DNA from: CAJXZP01 sp049606935
GTDB taxonomy: Bacteria > Bacteroidota > Bacteroidia > Flavobacteriales_G > Salibacteraceae
Length of the DNA: 22,749 nucleotides
Direction of reading: 5' to 3'
NCBI GenBank assembly: GCA_049606935.1
Contig: JBMYWA010000037.1
Span: forward strand, 1-22,749
The notes under the pieces are model-generated. The model did not search any database. It had not been told where the DNA came from and saw only the letters and a list, made by a program, of their open reading frames with translations. Shown here piece after piece: positions 1 to 8,729 of the stretch. Every line of letters begins with the position of its first letter. Within the stretch, counting starts at the first letter, position 1. A program made the translations under genes and the position numbers.

Positions 1-1175
1 TTAAAACGTAAAACCCGTCCATTACCTTCATCGGCTACATATACAATTTCATTTAGGTAAGCTACCGCTCTTGGATTTTTGAATTGCGTTAATTCAATTC
101 CAGTACCGCCAAAGGATACTTTTACATATTTTACTAGCCCTGAACCTGGAGGTGGTTTGATACCTTCTAATCCATTTAATGTAAATTGATATAATGAATC
201 TTTTGCCCTATCAATTACAAAAATATTACCAGAACCATCTCCCGAAAGGGTTACATCTACAGGTTCAGAAAACTTACCCGCTTCAAAAATGGATCCATCT
301 GCTAAAAGAGTATCAAATGGAATAATATCGTTTGGGTTGTATTCTACGCCAAAGTCGGTTTCGTTGTAATTAATTCCTCTTACTCTGTACAAGTTATCTG
401 CGCTTTGATCCATAGAAGTGAAAATAAAATCGCGTGCCATACCCGCACTAATTTGTGGGGGCTGGGCCGCAGAAGTCATTCCAAACGGAGATTTAAAAAA
501 GTCTTTAAATACTCCGCCACGAGTAGTCACGCTAATAGGCGTAATGTAATTATCTACCTCATCAAAAAGTAAAACGGCATTATCTGGTCCACCAAATTGA
601 TTGGCATTATTACTAAATCCAGTACGTGAAACATAGTAATCACTTTCTCCAACAATAGCCATATCTTGAAATTTCACATCTAAATCAGAAGAACTAAAGG
701 TGTTTTTAAAATAGAATGGATGTACAATTTGGTTTACAATTTTAGCATGATTTAAACCATACCCTAACAATCCTTGAAGGTTTAATCTATAAATACATGA
801 AAAGGTATAATTGCCCCCATTAATTACCGTGTCTTTGGTACCTATAGCCAATAAGTTTAATCTACGGTCTTGCACTACAGAAACTACGCCTGGTACCGGA
901 AAGCTATATAATTCTCTACCACTTTGGTCTAAGCCAATTATTTCTTCTCTTCCGTTATCTGCTACATAAACCAAGTCGTCAAATCCCGCTAAAACGTCAG
1001 TAGGACGCACAAATTGATCTAATACTGGTTGAATTGGTACGTAGGCAATTGGTTTAGTTTGAAAGTCGGGGATATCAATAAAGCTAACGTCTGTTTTATT
1101 TCCAAAAAAATCATCACAGCTGGTATGTAAAAAAGCTATGGTGATTATAGAAAAGATTACAATAATATTTCTCAT
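1..1175 (-). CDS. Lipoprotein, NHL/beta-propeller-like (3' end outside window)
   Basis: This is an open frame of 391 codons that starts at ATG 1175 and is still open at base 1, so the C terminus is missing. The N terminus is a lipoprotein signal: a hydrophobic stretch (IIVIFSIITIAF) followed by LHTSC, with Cys20 as the lipidation site and Asp-Asp directly after it. The rest contains recurring blade-like segments such as DDLVYVADNGREEIIGLD, GNIFVIDRAKDSLYQF and EIVYVADEGNGRVLRF. Their spacing and the pattern of YVAD, G-N and hydrophobic strands suggest an NHL or SMP-30-like beta-propeller anchored to a membrane. It follows the PorV-like gene after a single base, so it is the fourth gene of the operon that begins at 6438. 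The substrate or partner is unknown. The lipoprotein call is firm; the propeller fold is inferred from the repeat pattern. Confidence 0.8.
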   Translation of the reverse strand, partial: MRNIIVIFSIITIAFLHTSCDDFFGNKTDVSFIDIPDFQTKPIAYVPIQPVLDQFVRPTDVLAGFDDLVYVADNGREEIIGLDQSGRELYSFPVPGVVSVVQDRRLNLLAIGTKDTVINGGNYTFSCIYRLNLQGLLGYGLNHAKIVNQIVHPFYFKNTFSSSDLDVKFQDMAIVGESDYYVSRTGFSNNANQFGGPDNAVLLFDEVDNYITPISVTTRGGVFKDFFKSPFGMTSAAQPPQISAGMARDFIFTSMDQSADNLYRVRGINYNETDFGVEYNPNDIIPFDTLLADGSIFEAGKFSEPVDVTLSGDGSGNIFVIDRAKDSLYQFTLNGLEGIKPPPGSGLVKYVKVSFGGTGIELTQFKNPRAVAYLNEIVYVADEGNGRVLRF

Positions 1176-1176
1176 C

Positions 1177-2184
1177 CTATTCACGTGTATCGTTGTTTAT
1201 AGTAAATGAAAGCCCTAAAGTTTGCTGAAATCCGAGGTGATTAGTAGGAACGGCAGCATAATCAATTAGTAATCTATGTGCTCCAATGTGCGTACGAGCA
1301 CCCACGCCAAAAACGGGCCAATTGTTTCCGGCAACATTAATTTTATATCCTCCTCTAAAGTAAAATAACTTTAGATATTCAAACTCTAGGCCTAACCTAA
1401 AGTTCTCTGCGTTATCTGATGGGTGTTGTAATTCAAAATTGAATGTTAGGGAGTGATGTTCTTTTTCATAGGCCAGCATAGAGAATCCAAGTCTGAAAAC
1501 AGAAGCCGAAACATAGTTTTCTAGTGGCACTCCATTTCTGTTAAAGTCAATTTCTAAATAATCACCTTTTAAGGTAGAACTTCCTCCAAAATTTTGCAGC
1601 ATTACCGCAAAAGAAAGGTCTTTCCAATCTGTTTGATAAGCAAATCCAAGATCAATGGTAAAGGTATTGTTTTTGTATTCGGCTAATTGTTCATTAATGT
1701 ATCTTAAAGTTGTTCCAAATGTAAACATGTCGGATAAACGTTTGGAGTAAGTAAGTCCTACACCCATTGTGCTTGCATGCACTTTTTGGCCAGTACCATC
1801 GGGTTGAAACTCAGTACGGACATCCATTTCGCCTGAATTTAAAAAATTAACAGAAACTCCAATTGCACCCGTATTATTATTAGGAAAAATTGCCGAAAAA
1901 TACCCTTGATGAACACCTGCACCCACCAAGTAACTAGCGTATGTGGCATTAATTCCAGTCAAATCAGCTGAAAAAGCTGGGTTAGAAAAGGTAGAATACC
2001 CTTTGGTATTTACGGCTACACTAGCTCCGCCCATACCCGCAGAGCGTGGATTCATGTCATTTTTCAAAAAGCTAAAAGTAGCTAAACCAGCACGTTGCCC
2101 TCCCAAATTGGGAATAATTTGTGCTTGAGCAGGAGTTACTATAACTCCTAAAACCCAAATAAATATGTAAACTAACTTTTTCAT
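1177..2184 (-). CDS. PorV/PorQ-family outer-membrane beta-barrel protein
   Basis: The product has 335 residues with a signal peptide (MKKLVYIFIWVLGVIVTPAQAQ, about 1-22). An N-terminal block, SFLKNDMNPRSAGMGGASVA, is typical of the PorV/PorQ branch of the FadL-type barrels: a short helix followed by a segment with RSAGMGG. The remainder alternates strands and turns and fits a 14-strand barrel in length. PorV and PorQ are outer-membrane parts of the type IX secretion system; PorV carries substrates with C-terminal sorting domains to the attachment complex. This gene is not in a core T9SS locus, so it is probably a paralogue with a local job. Its ATG shares one base with the stop codon of the TonB-dependent receptor (TAATG), which suggests translational coupling. 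It could instead be a FadL-like transporter. Confidence 0.8.
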   Translation of the reverse strand: MKKLVYIFIWVLGVIVTPAQAQIIPNLGGQRAGLATFSFLKNDMNPRSAGMGGASVAVNTKGYSTFSNPAFSADLTGINATYASYLVGAGVHQGYFSAIFPNNNTGAIGVSVNFLNSGEMDVRTEFQPDGTGQKVHASTMGVGLTYSKRLSDMFTFGTTLRYINEQLAEYKNNTFTIDLGFAYQTDWKDLSFAVMLQNFGGSSTLKGDYLEIDFNRNGVPLENYVSASVFRLGFSMLAYEKEHHSLTFNFELQHPSDNAENFRLGLEFEYLKLFYFRGGYKINVAGNNWPVFGVGARTHIGAHRLLIDYAAVPTNHLGFQQTLGLSFTINNDTRE

Positions 2185-5012
2185 TAGAATTTAAAGCTTA
2201 TGCCGTACAAAAATTGAGTTGGCGCTAAATATCTAGCGGGATCATCTGGTAAGGCACCGCTTTCTTCTGGGCCTAAATAACGCTCATCTCTATACCTGTC
2301 TGTAACATCGTCACCGGGTTCATAACCTCTACCCGTAATAGGGTTTACTGTTTGGGCGTTTTTATTATTAAATAGGTTTCGTATTTCGAAACTAAAAATA
2401 ATCCCTGATTTTTTATTTTTCTTCATGGAAACCTGATACGACAATTTTAGATCTGCATTAAACCATGCCTTTCCACTTTCTGATAGGTAGCGATCTAGAT
2501 CGGGCTCATACAATGGACGGCCAAGATTATTGGTTCCCACCCTAATTTGAGGAGTATATCTGTAACCAGATGAATAACGCATAGTCATAAAGGCGGTAAA
2601 ACCATTAAGAATATGCATGCTGGTATCTGGTTTAAAAATAATATTCCATTTCATATCCCAAGGTCTATCCCATGCTAAGTATTGTTCTTTAGTTAAAGAT
2701 ACTTGGCCATTTTGCTCTATTTGTAATCCTGATTCTCTAGCCGAATTTGATTTTCCACGAGCTACTTGATAGGCTACGTTAAAAGATGTTCTAAAATGTT
2801 TTCCAGCTCGCCAAAAAATACTTGCCTCTACCCCGTAAATTCTAGCATAATCTTGATTGATGTACATAGATTTAGAAACAGGACGCCCAGTAGGGTCGTT
2901 AACAATAACTTTTCTTGATACGATGTAGTCAAACCTGTTATTATTAAAAGCAGCTACCGAAAAAGCTAAATCTTTGGTTACTTGAGATTTCATTCCCAGT
3001 TCATAGTTTACACTAACTTCGGGATTAAGATTTGGATTTCCTAAACTACTTAAAAAGGAGTTTTGCTGGTATCTATAATCTAAGCCTTGGTACACAAAAC
3101 GTGGATGAGGCAAGCGCATAAAGTGTCCGTAATTAAAGTACAAAACGTTATTATCCGTAACCGGAAAGGAAACATTAATTTTTGGAAGTAATCTGGCCTT
3201 AAATCGTTTTCCAAACATACCAAAGGTTTCATCCATGTAATCCTGACGTATTTGGTCTACAACGGGTGAATTTGGATCGGCCACCACATCATCAATATAG
3301 GTACCTTGAGCCCAATAGTTTAATCGTAAACCAATGGTAGCCACAATTCCTTTATAGGTAATTACATCCTGCCCATAAATAGCCCCATTGCTGGGCTTCA
3401 CATTCCAAATATCGCTAGTTACTCCCACACTAGTAGATGGGGTAGTTAGTGTATCGTTAATTACAATTGGAGCCCCTACCCAAGGTTTAAATACATCTGT
3501 CCATTGATATTCTTGAAAATGATGTTCGAAACCAAATCCAAAACGGTGTGTTTTGTTATCTGGGTAGTAGCCCACTTTTGCTTTTAGCGTATAATCTTGA
3601 ACGTAGTGATCATGCCATGTACCAGTAATTCCACCATTATTAATTAACCACGGACCTGGTTGTGTGTAAACAATATTGTCGCCTGGATTAAAAATGCCAA
3701 CCGGATCTGTAACAATATCGTCTTCATCTAAAATTTGATCAACAGTTTCGGTTCTAAAAGGTCTTCCATTGGCATCTGCTCGTAGATTAGTAAACAACCT
3801 ACCCACCGAGGCATTGATGCTCCAATTATTATTGAAGAAATGATTCATATTCAGCACGGTTAAGTTTGATTGCTGCGTATAAGTGGTGGCATTATCGAGA
3901 TTTAAACTTCTTTGGTATTGAAATCCAGGGGCCAAAATTTGATCAAAACCTACAATTTGAAGTGTTCTTGAGTTTTGGTTAATTTTCAAACTATGCTGAT
4001 TGGTAATAAAAAACTTTGTACCTGGTTTTAATTCGTAGGTAAGTTTTATGGTGTTAGAATAAGAGTTATTGTAACGTGGTGCCCAAATAGAATCGTTAGA
4101 AGGTAATAAGGAACTATGCAGCTGGTTTGCTGTTGGCCCAAAGTAATCATCGGTAAGTGTAGCGTCAAAGGCTAAGAAATATCGTAATTTCTTTTTTGTC
4201 CCTGGAATTGCTCCCCCAAGGTTTAAATTCATAATATCCGTATTCCAAGCATGCGAAGAATTTTTATCAAAACCCAAGTTATCTCTTACCCAAGAGCCAC
4301 CGATTTGAAATTTATCTCCTCCCTCTCTAATTTTTGTAGAGATTACTCCGGCCATTCCACCTCCTTGATCTGCACCAGAACCTCCAGTAGTTATTTCAAT
4401 ATCTTTAATAGATGAAGAGGAAACACTAAGCCCTGAACCAGTACCTGCAAGCGGATCGGCTACAGAAATACCATCAACAACATACTCTGTTTCATAAACT
4501 CTACCTCCACGAATAGAAATACCATCGGTAGTTTTGTTAACACCTGCTTGCATAGAAGCAACCTCGGTAACATCTCTAGCATTCATTTCTGATAAAGCTT
4601 CTTGGCTAATTTTCACCTCAGAGGATCCTGATTCTAAATCTATTAAATTCTTATCTCCAACGACTTCTACCGCCTTTAGGGTTTGAGACCTTAAACTAAG
4701 CGAGGTACTAAGAGTAGTAGTTTCACCATCTTTTATTTGAATACCGTTAAAAACCTTATCAGCGTATCCAATAAAACTAACTTTAATAGAATAATCACCC
4801 TTCTTAATATCGGTAATAGCATACTTACCATCAATATCTGTTGCCGTACCTTTATAGGTTCCCACAATCATAACAGTGGCACCAATTAGCGTTTCTTTTG
4901 TATTGGCATCTGTAATTACCCCAGAAAGAGTTCCTTGGGCAAAAGAAACCGTAGAAACTACAGAGCTTAATAGTAGTGCTAGGCTTATGGCTATTTTACC
5001 AGTTAAAGTCAT
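2184..5012 (-). CDS. TonB-dependent receptor with N-terminal carboxypeptidase-regulatory-like domain
   Basis: This 942-residue outer-membrane receptor has a signal peptide (about 1-25), a CarboxypepD_reg-like domain (about 27-107, with GVITDANTKETLIGATV and GTATDIDGKYAI), a plug domain (about 130-230, with ISIRGGR, YVVDGISV and GVISTKIREGG) and a C-terminal 22-strand-type barrel ending in the aromatic residues FKF expected for outer-membrane assembly. Receptors of this class import substrates too large for porins using energy from TonB-ExbB-ExbD. It lacks a SusD-like partner next to it, and lipoproteins of other types surround it. The gene begins 17 bases inside the end of the upstream lipoprotein gene, and its stop overlaps the start of the PorV-like gene, so all are co-translated from one message. 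The substrate cannot be read from the sequence. Confidence 0.93.
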   Translation of the reverse strand: MTLTGKIAISLALLLSSVVSTVSFAQGTLSGVITDANTKETLIGATVMIVGTYKGTATDIDGKYAITDIKKGDYSIKVSFIGYADKVFNGIQIKDGETTTLSTSLSLRSQTLKAVEVVGDKNLIDLESGSSEVKISQEALSEMNARDVTEVASMQAGVNKTTDGISIRGGRVYETEYVVDGISVADPLAGTGSGLSVSSSSIKDIEITTGGSGADQGGGMAGVISTKIREGGDKFQIGGSWVRDNLGFDKNSSHAWNTDIMNLNLGGAIPGTKKKLRYFLAFDATLTDDYFGPTANQLHSSLLPSNDSIWAPRYNNSYSNTIKLTYELKPGTKFFITNQHSLKINQNSRTLQIVGFDQILAPGFQYQRSLNLDNATTYTQQSNLTVLNMNHFFNNNWSINASVGRLFTNLRADANGRPFRTETVDQILDEDDIVTDPVGIFNPGDNIVYTQPGPWLINNGGITGTWHDHYVQDYTLKAKVGYYPDNKTHRFGFGFEHHFQEYQWTDVFKPWVGAPIVINDTLTTPSTSVGVTSDIWNVKPSNGAIYGQDVITYKGIVATIGLRLNYWAQGTYIDDVVADPNSPVVDQIRQDYMDETFGMFGKRFKARLLPKINVSFPVTDNNVLYFNYGHFMRLPHPRFVYQGLDYRYQQNSFLSSLGNPNLNPEVSVNYELGMKSQVTKDLAFSVAAFNNNRFDYIVSRKVIVNDPTGRPVSKSMYINQDYARIYGVEASIFWRAGKHFRTSFNVAYQVARGKSNSARESGLQIEQNGQVSLTKEQYLAWDRPWDMKWNIIFKPDTSMHILNGFTAFMTMRYSSGYRYTPQIRVGTNNLGRPLYEPDLDRYLSESGKAWFNADLKLSYQVSMKKNKKSGIIFSFEIRNLFNNKNAQTVNPITGRGYEPGDDVTDRYRDERYLGPEESGALPDDPARYLAPTQFLYGISFKF

Positions 5013-6438
5013 TGTTCAGAATCTGTGTAAATAATGTCTGTAAATCAGCAATTGATTTATCTAGCTTGTATAATTGTACCGAAAAGAAATATTGATAATA
5101 ATTATTGTTTCCATCTTTTCTTCGCGCCCCAACGGTAGAAGGTCCTGACCAACCACCTTGTTCAAATAACTGTGAGGAATATGAAATTTCTGCGTCAATT
5201 GACATATAAAATGGGGATAAACCTGATATAATAAAAGTGGGACTTAGATCTGGGTAATTAGTTCCAATTTCAGAAACAATAGCGCTATCTGGGTACAACC
5301 GGGCCTGACCATTTGCCGAAGACAAGGAATCTATAGGGAAAACACTTGAAATACCCGAAATATCTTGACCTTTAGTAAAAGAAGTAGCTATTAATGATTT
5401 TCCTCCGTTGTTACTAAATACTTGAATTGAGGGAGCTGCAAACTCCAGCAAAACATCTTTTCTACCGTTTACTTCATTTGTAAAAATAGATTCATCAGAA
5501 GTGACCATAATTACATCGTAGTTTTTCAACAACAAATCGAAAGTTGGCGACCAATACGCTGGTTGAAACTTTCCGTTATCGAATGAGTAATCAATAAAAT
5601 CGTAACCTGAAACCCCACCTAACGCATTTAAATAAATGTTTGTAGGAGGTTGTGGAAGTCCAGAAACATATAATATATCAGCTGTTTTAGGCTTAATAAA
5701 AATAGTTTCGGAGGTATCTGGATTGCTTTCTGCATTGGCAAAATCAATCACTTTTAAATAAAACTTATTGGTATCGCCTAGGTTTAATCCGTTTAAGGTA
5801 GAAGAAAGTGGAATTTCATTGGTTCCATAATACAGGTAAGCATCGGTTGTTCCATTTTGCGATACATTAGTGGGGACTAATGAAATCATTTTTTCATTCA
5901 CATCAATTTCTAACCAATCACCTTGGTTGGCTTTTAAATATGCCTTGGTAATAGTTTCGTCTCCATCGGCATCTTTTGCAGTCCACGTAAAAGTGGTCAC
6001 AATGTTTGTAGTATCCTGCGGAAAACCACTTTCATTAAAAAATACCACAGGAGGTGTATTTTTTAATGGTACCTTGAGGTACGCTGGGGTAGGATCAATT
6101 AATCCTTCATTATCAATAGCTCTTACATAGAAATCAATATCTGTAGTATCTGAGCCGGGGTTAAGAGTAAAACTAAATGTACTATCGTTACTGGTGGTAG
6201 TTACCCAATTAATATTATCTAATGAGAGTTCATATTTGGCTACATATCCATCCACGTCAGTACCAAACCAACTAAGAAACACCACACTATTTAACCGGTC
6301 ATCACCCGTAAGATTTATACTTTCTGGTGCGATGATAGTGTTTGGCTCTCTATTTGGGTTCTTTTCTAATTTGCGCTCACACCCAATAAAGGTGAAGACA
6401 AATACTAAAGCGAATAAATATGAAACTTGAATTCTCAT
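4996..6438 (-). CDS. Lipoprotein with Ig/FN3-like repeats and a possible alpha/beta C-terminal domain
   Basis: The product has 480 residues. The signal ends in FTFIGC, with Cys20 as the lipidation residue. Residues of about 35-125 and 128-250 look like two Ig or fibronectin III-like modules, judged by the repeated pattern of DVDGYVAKYELSLD, YVRAIDNEG, DADGDETITKAYL and YLKVIDFANAESNPD. After about residue 252 the character changes: ADILYVSG, YDVIMVTSDES and GGKSLIATSF alternate hydrophobic strands and loops in a way that recalls a Rossmann or amidotransferase-like (ThuA-type) fold. That last point is inference only. It is the first gene of a tightly packed unit with the TonB-dependent receptor, whose start lies 17 bases before this stop codon. 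It may be a surface or periplasmic accessory of the receptor, taking the place that SusD has in glycan systems. Confidence 0.8.
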   Translation of the reverse strand: MRIQVSYLFALVFVFTFIGCERKLEKNPNREPNTIIAPESINLTGDDRLNSVVFLSWFGTDVDGYVAKYELSLDNINWVTTTSNDSTFSFTLNPGSDTTDIDFYVRAIDNEGLIDPTPAYLKVPLKNTPPVVFFNESGFPQDTTNIVTTFTWTAKDADGDETITKAYLKANQGDWLEIDVNEKMISLVPTNVSQNGTTDAYLYYGTNEIPLSSTLNGLNLGDTNKFYLKVIDFANAESNPDTSETIFIKPKTADILYVSGLPQPPTNIYLNALGGVSGYDFIDYSFDNGKFQPAYWSPTFDLLLKNYDVIMVTSDESIFTNEVNGRKDVLLEFAAPSIQVFSNNGGKSLIATSFTKGQDISGISSVFPIDSLSSANGQARLYPDSAIVSEIGTNYPDLSPTFIISGLSPFYMSIDAEISYSSQLFEQGGWSGPSTVGARRKDGNNNYYQYFFSVQLYKLDKSIADLQTLFTQILNNDFNW

Positions 6439-6444
6439 TGTGGT

Positions 6445-6482
6445 AAAAAAATTCCGGTTGGACTTGATAGCCCAACCGGAAT
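6445..6482 (-). terminator. Rho-independent terminator directly before the receptor operon
   Basis: The sequence has an 11-bp perfect stem (ATTCCGGTTGG at 6451-6461 pairing with 6472-6482) around a 10-base loop. Read on the minus strand it is followed by six U residues (6450-6445). It ends the transcript of the 6488-8719 gene, whose stop is six bases upstream of the stem. The ATG of the next gene is seven bases past the U-tract, leaving no room for an independent promoter between them. Confidence 0.88.
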
Positions 6483-6487
6483 AAAAT

Positions 6488-8719
6488 TTAATGCTTAATG
6501 ATTACTTTTTCAATAGCTAATGCGTTTCCAGACAAATCCGAAACTTTCATTAAATACACTCCATTTTCAAGTGTATTTACAGATAAAACTGTAGTTGAGT
6601 TAGCAGCTCTTACTTCGTTTACCATTCTACCTGATAAATCGTAAATAGCCACGTTATACATGTTTATTCCATTTACAGTAACTGAAACAACGTCAGTTGC
6701 AGGATTTGGATAAACTAAAGTTTCAATAGAAATACCTTTTACGTTTACCACGGAAGTAACAGTATCTGGATAATTGTAATCCGTAGTGTCTAATACAATG
6801 GCTACACCGTTTTCAGAAAGGTTAATAATATCATCGTTATTACGAGGCATTAATTTAAAATTACTGAATCCGTAGTATAATACACCAGCAATAGTATCCA
6901 TTTCCATGTTCATTGAGGTAATTACAGTATCCACTTCCATCACACCATCATTTAGTGCATAATTAGTGTCAGTAACTAAAGAAACCCATAATGAAGAAAA
7001 AGCGTTGTTAGATTGACGACCAGCAGTAACTCTAGTAGATTGTGTTGCCGTTGCAGAAGAACCCACTTCGTAATCACCAAAATTTAAATCTTCATTGGTA
7101 ATGTATAAACCTCCGTTTGGATTAGCAAACCCTACGGTCATTGACTCATATTTCTCAATCTCTTTTGTTGCATGTAAGTTAGCATCAGAAGGATCAAAGT
7201 AATTCATTTCAATAGGAACAAGGTTACCTGTTTTTACTACATCAATTACATTCATTCTTGTAAAGTTGTAATACTCTTCAATTACTCCTGTAACCGTAAC
7301 TTCTTCTGTACGTTTTAATAAAACTAAATCAGAGTTACCCGTTAACGATAGACCACCCCATTCAGAGGCACCTGTTTGTTGGATGTAAACATAACCCAAA
7401 TCATAATCTCTTGCAGAAGCTGCAACAACACCCGTAACAGTTACGGTATCACCTTCATAATAAGATTTGTCATTGTTGTAATCCAATACTTTTTGAACAT
7501 CTACAATTTGTAATCCGTTATCTCTAACTGTGTAAATTTTCACGTTATTACTAGCAGAACCTGCAGGAGTTGCTGGAAATTGAGATACGTTACCATCGTT
7601 ATCAACGGCTTTAATAAAATACCCAATCATTTCACCATCAGCCATTGCAGGAATATTTGCAGTATACTCATCTTGAGAACCACTCATTAAAGTCATTGCT
7701 ACACTATCAAAACTACCCGCTAAGATATCATTTGTGTAATGCAAGAAAGTGGTTGAAACCGTACCGTCAAAATCTAATACTTTACAATTCACTACAGGAG
7801 ATTCTGCAGATGTTGGAGCCGTAGGTATTCTAACCACTTCGGTAATAGATGGAGGCGTTACACCAATTACGTAGTGCGAAGCATCAAACGGATTTAATTC
7901 ATACCCTCGACCAGAACCTCCAGTACATCCATTTTCAGAATGCAATACTATTCCAATTAGCGTATCATAAACCAAACCAACAGGCGGAGCTACAAAGCTA
8001 CCAGTTGTTGCTGGTGAACTTGGGTTTACTACAGCATGAGAAGACGTTTTTTGAACCAAAAATCTATCCGAAACATTGATGGTATTTCCATTCACATCGG
8101 TTACATCAAAACTTACTCTATTATTTCCAAAAACATTCACACCAGTTACGGTTACGTTATTTAACATAACAAGCGACCCTTCGGCTTGCTCACCAGTTGG
8201 TAATTGATTTTCCTTGTTCCCGTTATTTAAATCTCCTACTGAAACAACTCGTGGTTGAGGAGCAGCAACAGGCGCAAGTACGGTTACAGATGAGTTTCCA
8301 AGAGGATAAATTTGAGTTTCTCCTGAATATGTTCCTACCACACCAGTAATTTCTACCACATCACCTGCTACAATTTGGTGTAATGCAGTAACTGGGTTAG
8401 AATTATTAGCAGCTTCCACTCCATGAATTTGAATTCCAGAAAAATCTCCTCCCATACCCATATTGGCGGTATCTAGTAAGTGAATTCCTGGACGACAATC
8501 GCCTGTTACAGAACTAGAAGCAACCTCTGTAAGGTTACCATCGTGAATTGCAATACCTCTAACCTTCACGGTATCACCGTCATAGGCAGAAAGATCAGTA
8601 CATGCATTTAAATCTGAAATAGACACCTCTTGTACCTCATAGATACTCACATTATTTACTTGTGAAAAGCCTAAAACAGAAGAAAGTGCAAATACTACTA
8701 AAAGTAAGTTTGTTTTCAT
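6488..8719 (-). CDS. Secreted multi-OB-fold protein with type IX secretion sorting domain
   Basis: The product has 743 residues and a signal peptide (about 1-20). At least three segments resemble the OB-fold modules of extracellular nucleases (YhcR-type) and related DUF5689-like proteins: about 25-150 (YDGDTVKVRGIAIHDG, AGDVVEITGVVGTY), 155-285 (EGSLVMLNNVTVTGV) and 400-500 (YYEGDTVTVTGVV, EEVTVTGVIEEY). A fibronectin-like module lies at about 288-395 (YFIKAVDNDGNVSQF). Residues 665-743 form a type A T9SS sorting domain (VYPNPATDVVSV, YDLSGRMV, NGVYLMKV, VIIKH), so the protein should be exported and attached to the surface or released. No catalytic nuclease domain is visible. It starts 10 bases after the stop of the 8730-10862 gene and is closed by the terminator at 6445-6482. 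An accessory role in nucleic acid binding is plausible but unproven. Confidence 0.85.
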   Translation of the reverse strand: MKTNLLLVVFALSSVLGFSQVNNVSIYEVQEVSISDLNACTDLSAYDGDTVKVRGIAIHDGNLTEVASSSVTGDCRPGIHLLDTANMGMGGDFSGIQIHGVEAANNSNPVTALHQIVAGDVVEITGVVGTYSGETQIYPLGNSSVTVLAPVAAPQPRVVSVGDLNNGNKENQLPTGEQAEGSLVMLNNVTVTGVNVFGNNRVSFDVTDVNGNTINVSDRFLVQKTSSHAVVNPSSPATTGSFVAPPVGLVYDTLIGIVLHSENGCTGGSGRGYELNPFDASHYVIGVTPPSITEVVRIPTAPTSAESPVVNCKVLDFDGTVSTTFLHYTNDILAGSFDSVAMTLMSGSQDEYTANIPAMADGEMIGYFIKAVDNDGNVSQFPATPAGSASNNVKIYTVRDNGLQIVDVQKVLDYNNDKSYYEGDTVTVTGVVAASARDYDLGYVYIQQTGASEWGGLSLTGNSDLVLLKRTEEVTVTGVIEEYYNFTRMNVIDVVKTGNLVPIEMNYFDPSDANLHATKEIEKYESMTVGFANPNGGLYITNEDLNFGDYEVGSSATATQSTRVTAGRQSNNAFSSLWVSLVTDTNYALNDGVMEVDTVITSMNMEMDTIAGVLYYGFSNFKLMPRNNDDIINLSENGVAIVLDTTDYNYPDTVTSVVNVKGISIETLVYPNPATDVVSVTVNGINMYNVAIYDLSGRMVNEVRAANSTTVLSVNTLENGVYLMKVSDLSGNALAIEKVIIKH

Positions 8720-8729
8720 TTTTATTTGT

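Noticed and set aside
2184..5012. SusC-type glycan receptor with SusD partner
   Set aside because: No SusD-like gene is adjacent and the protein is closer in length to ordinary TonB-dependent receptors.
7849..8079. Plus-strand open frame inside the OB-fold gene
   Set aside because: It is antisense to a strong gene, has low-complexity composition and shows no start context.
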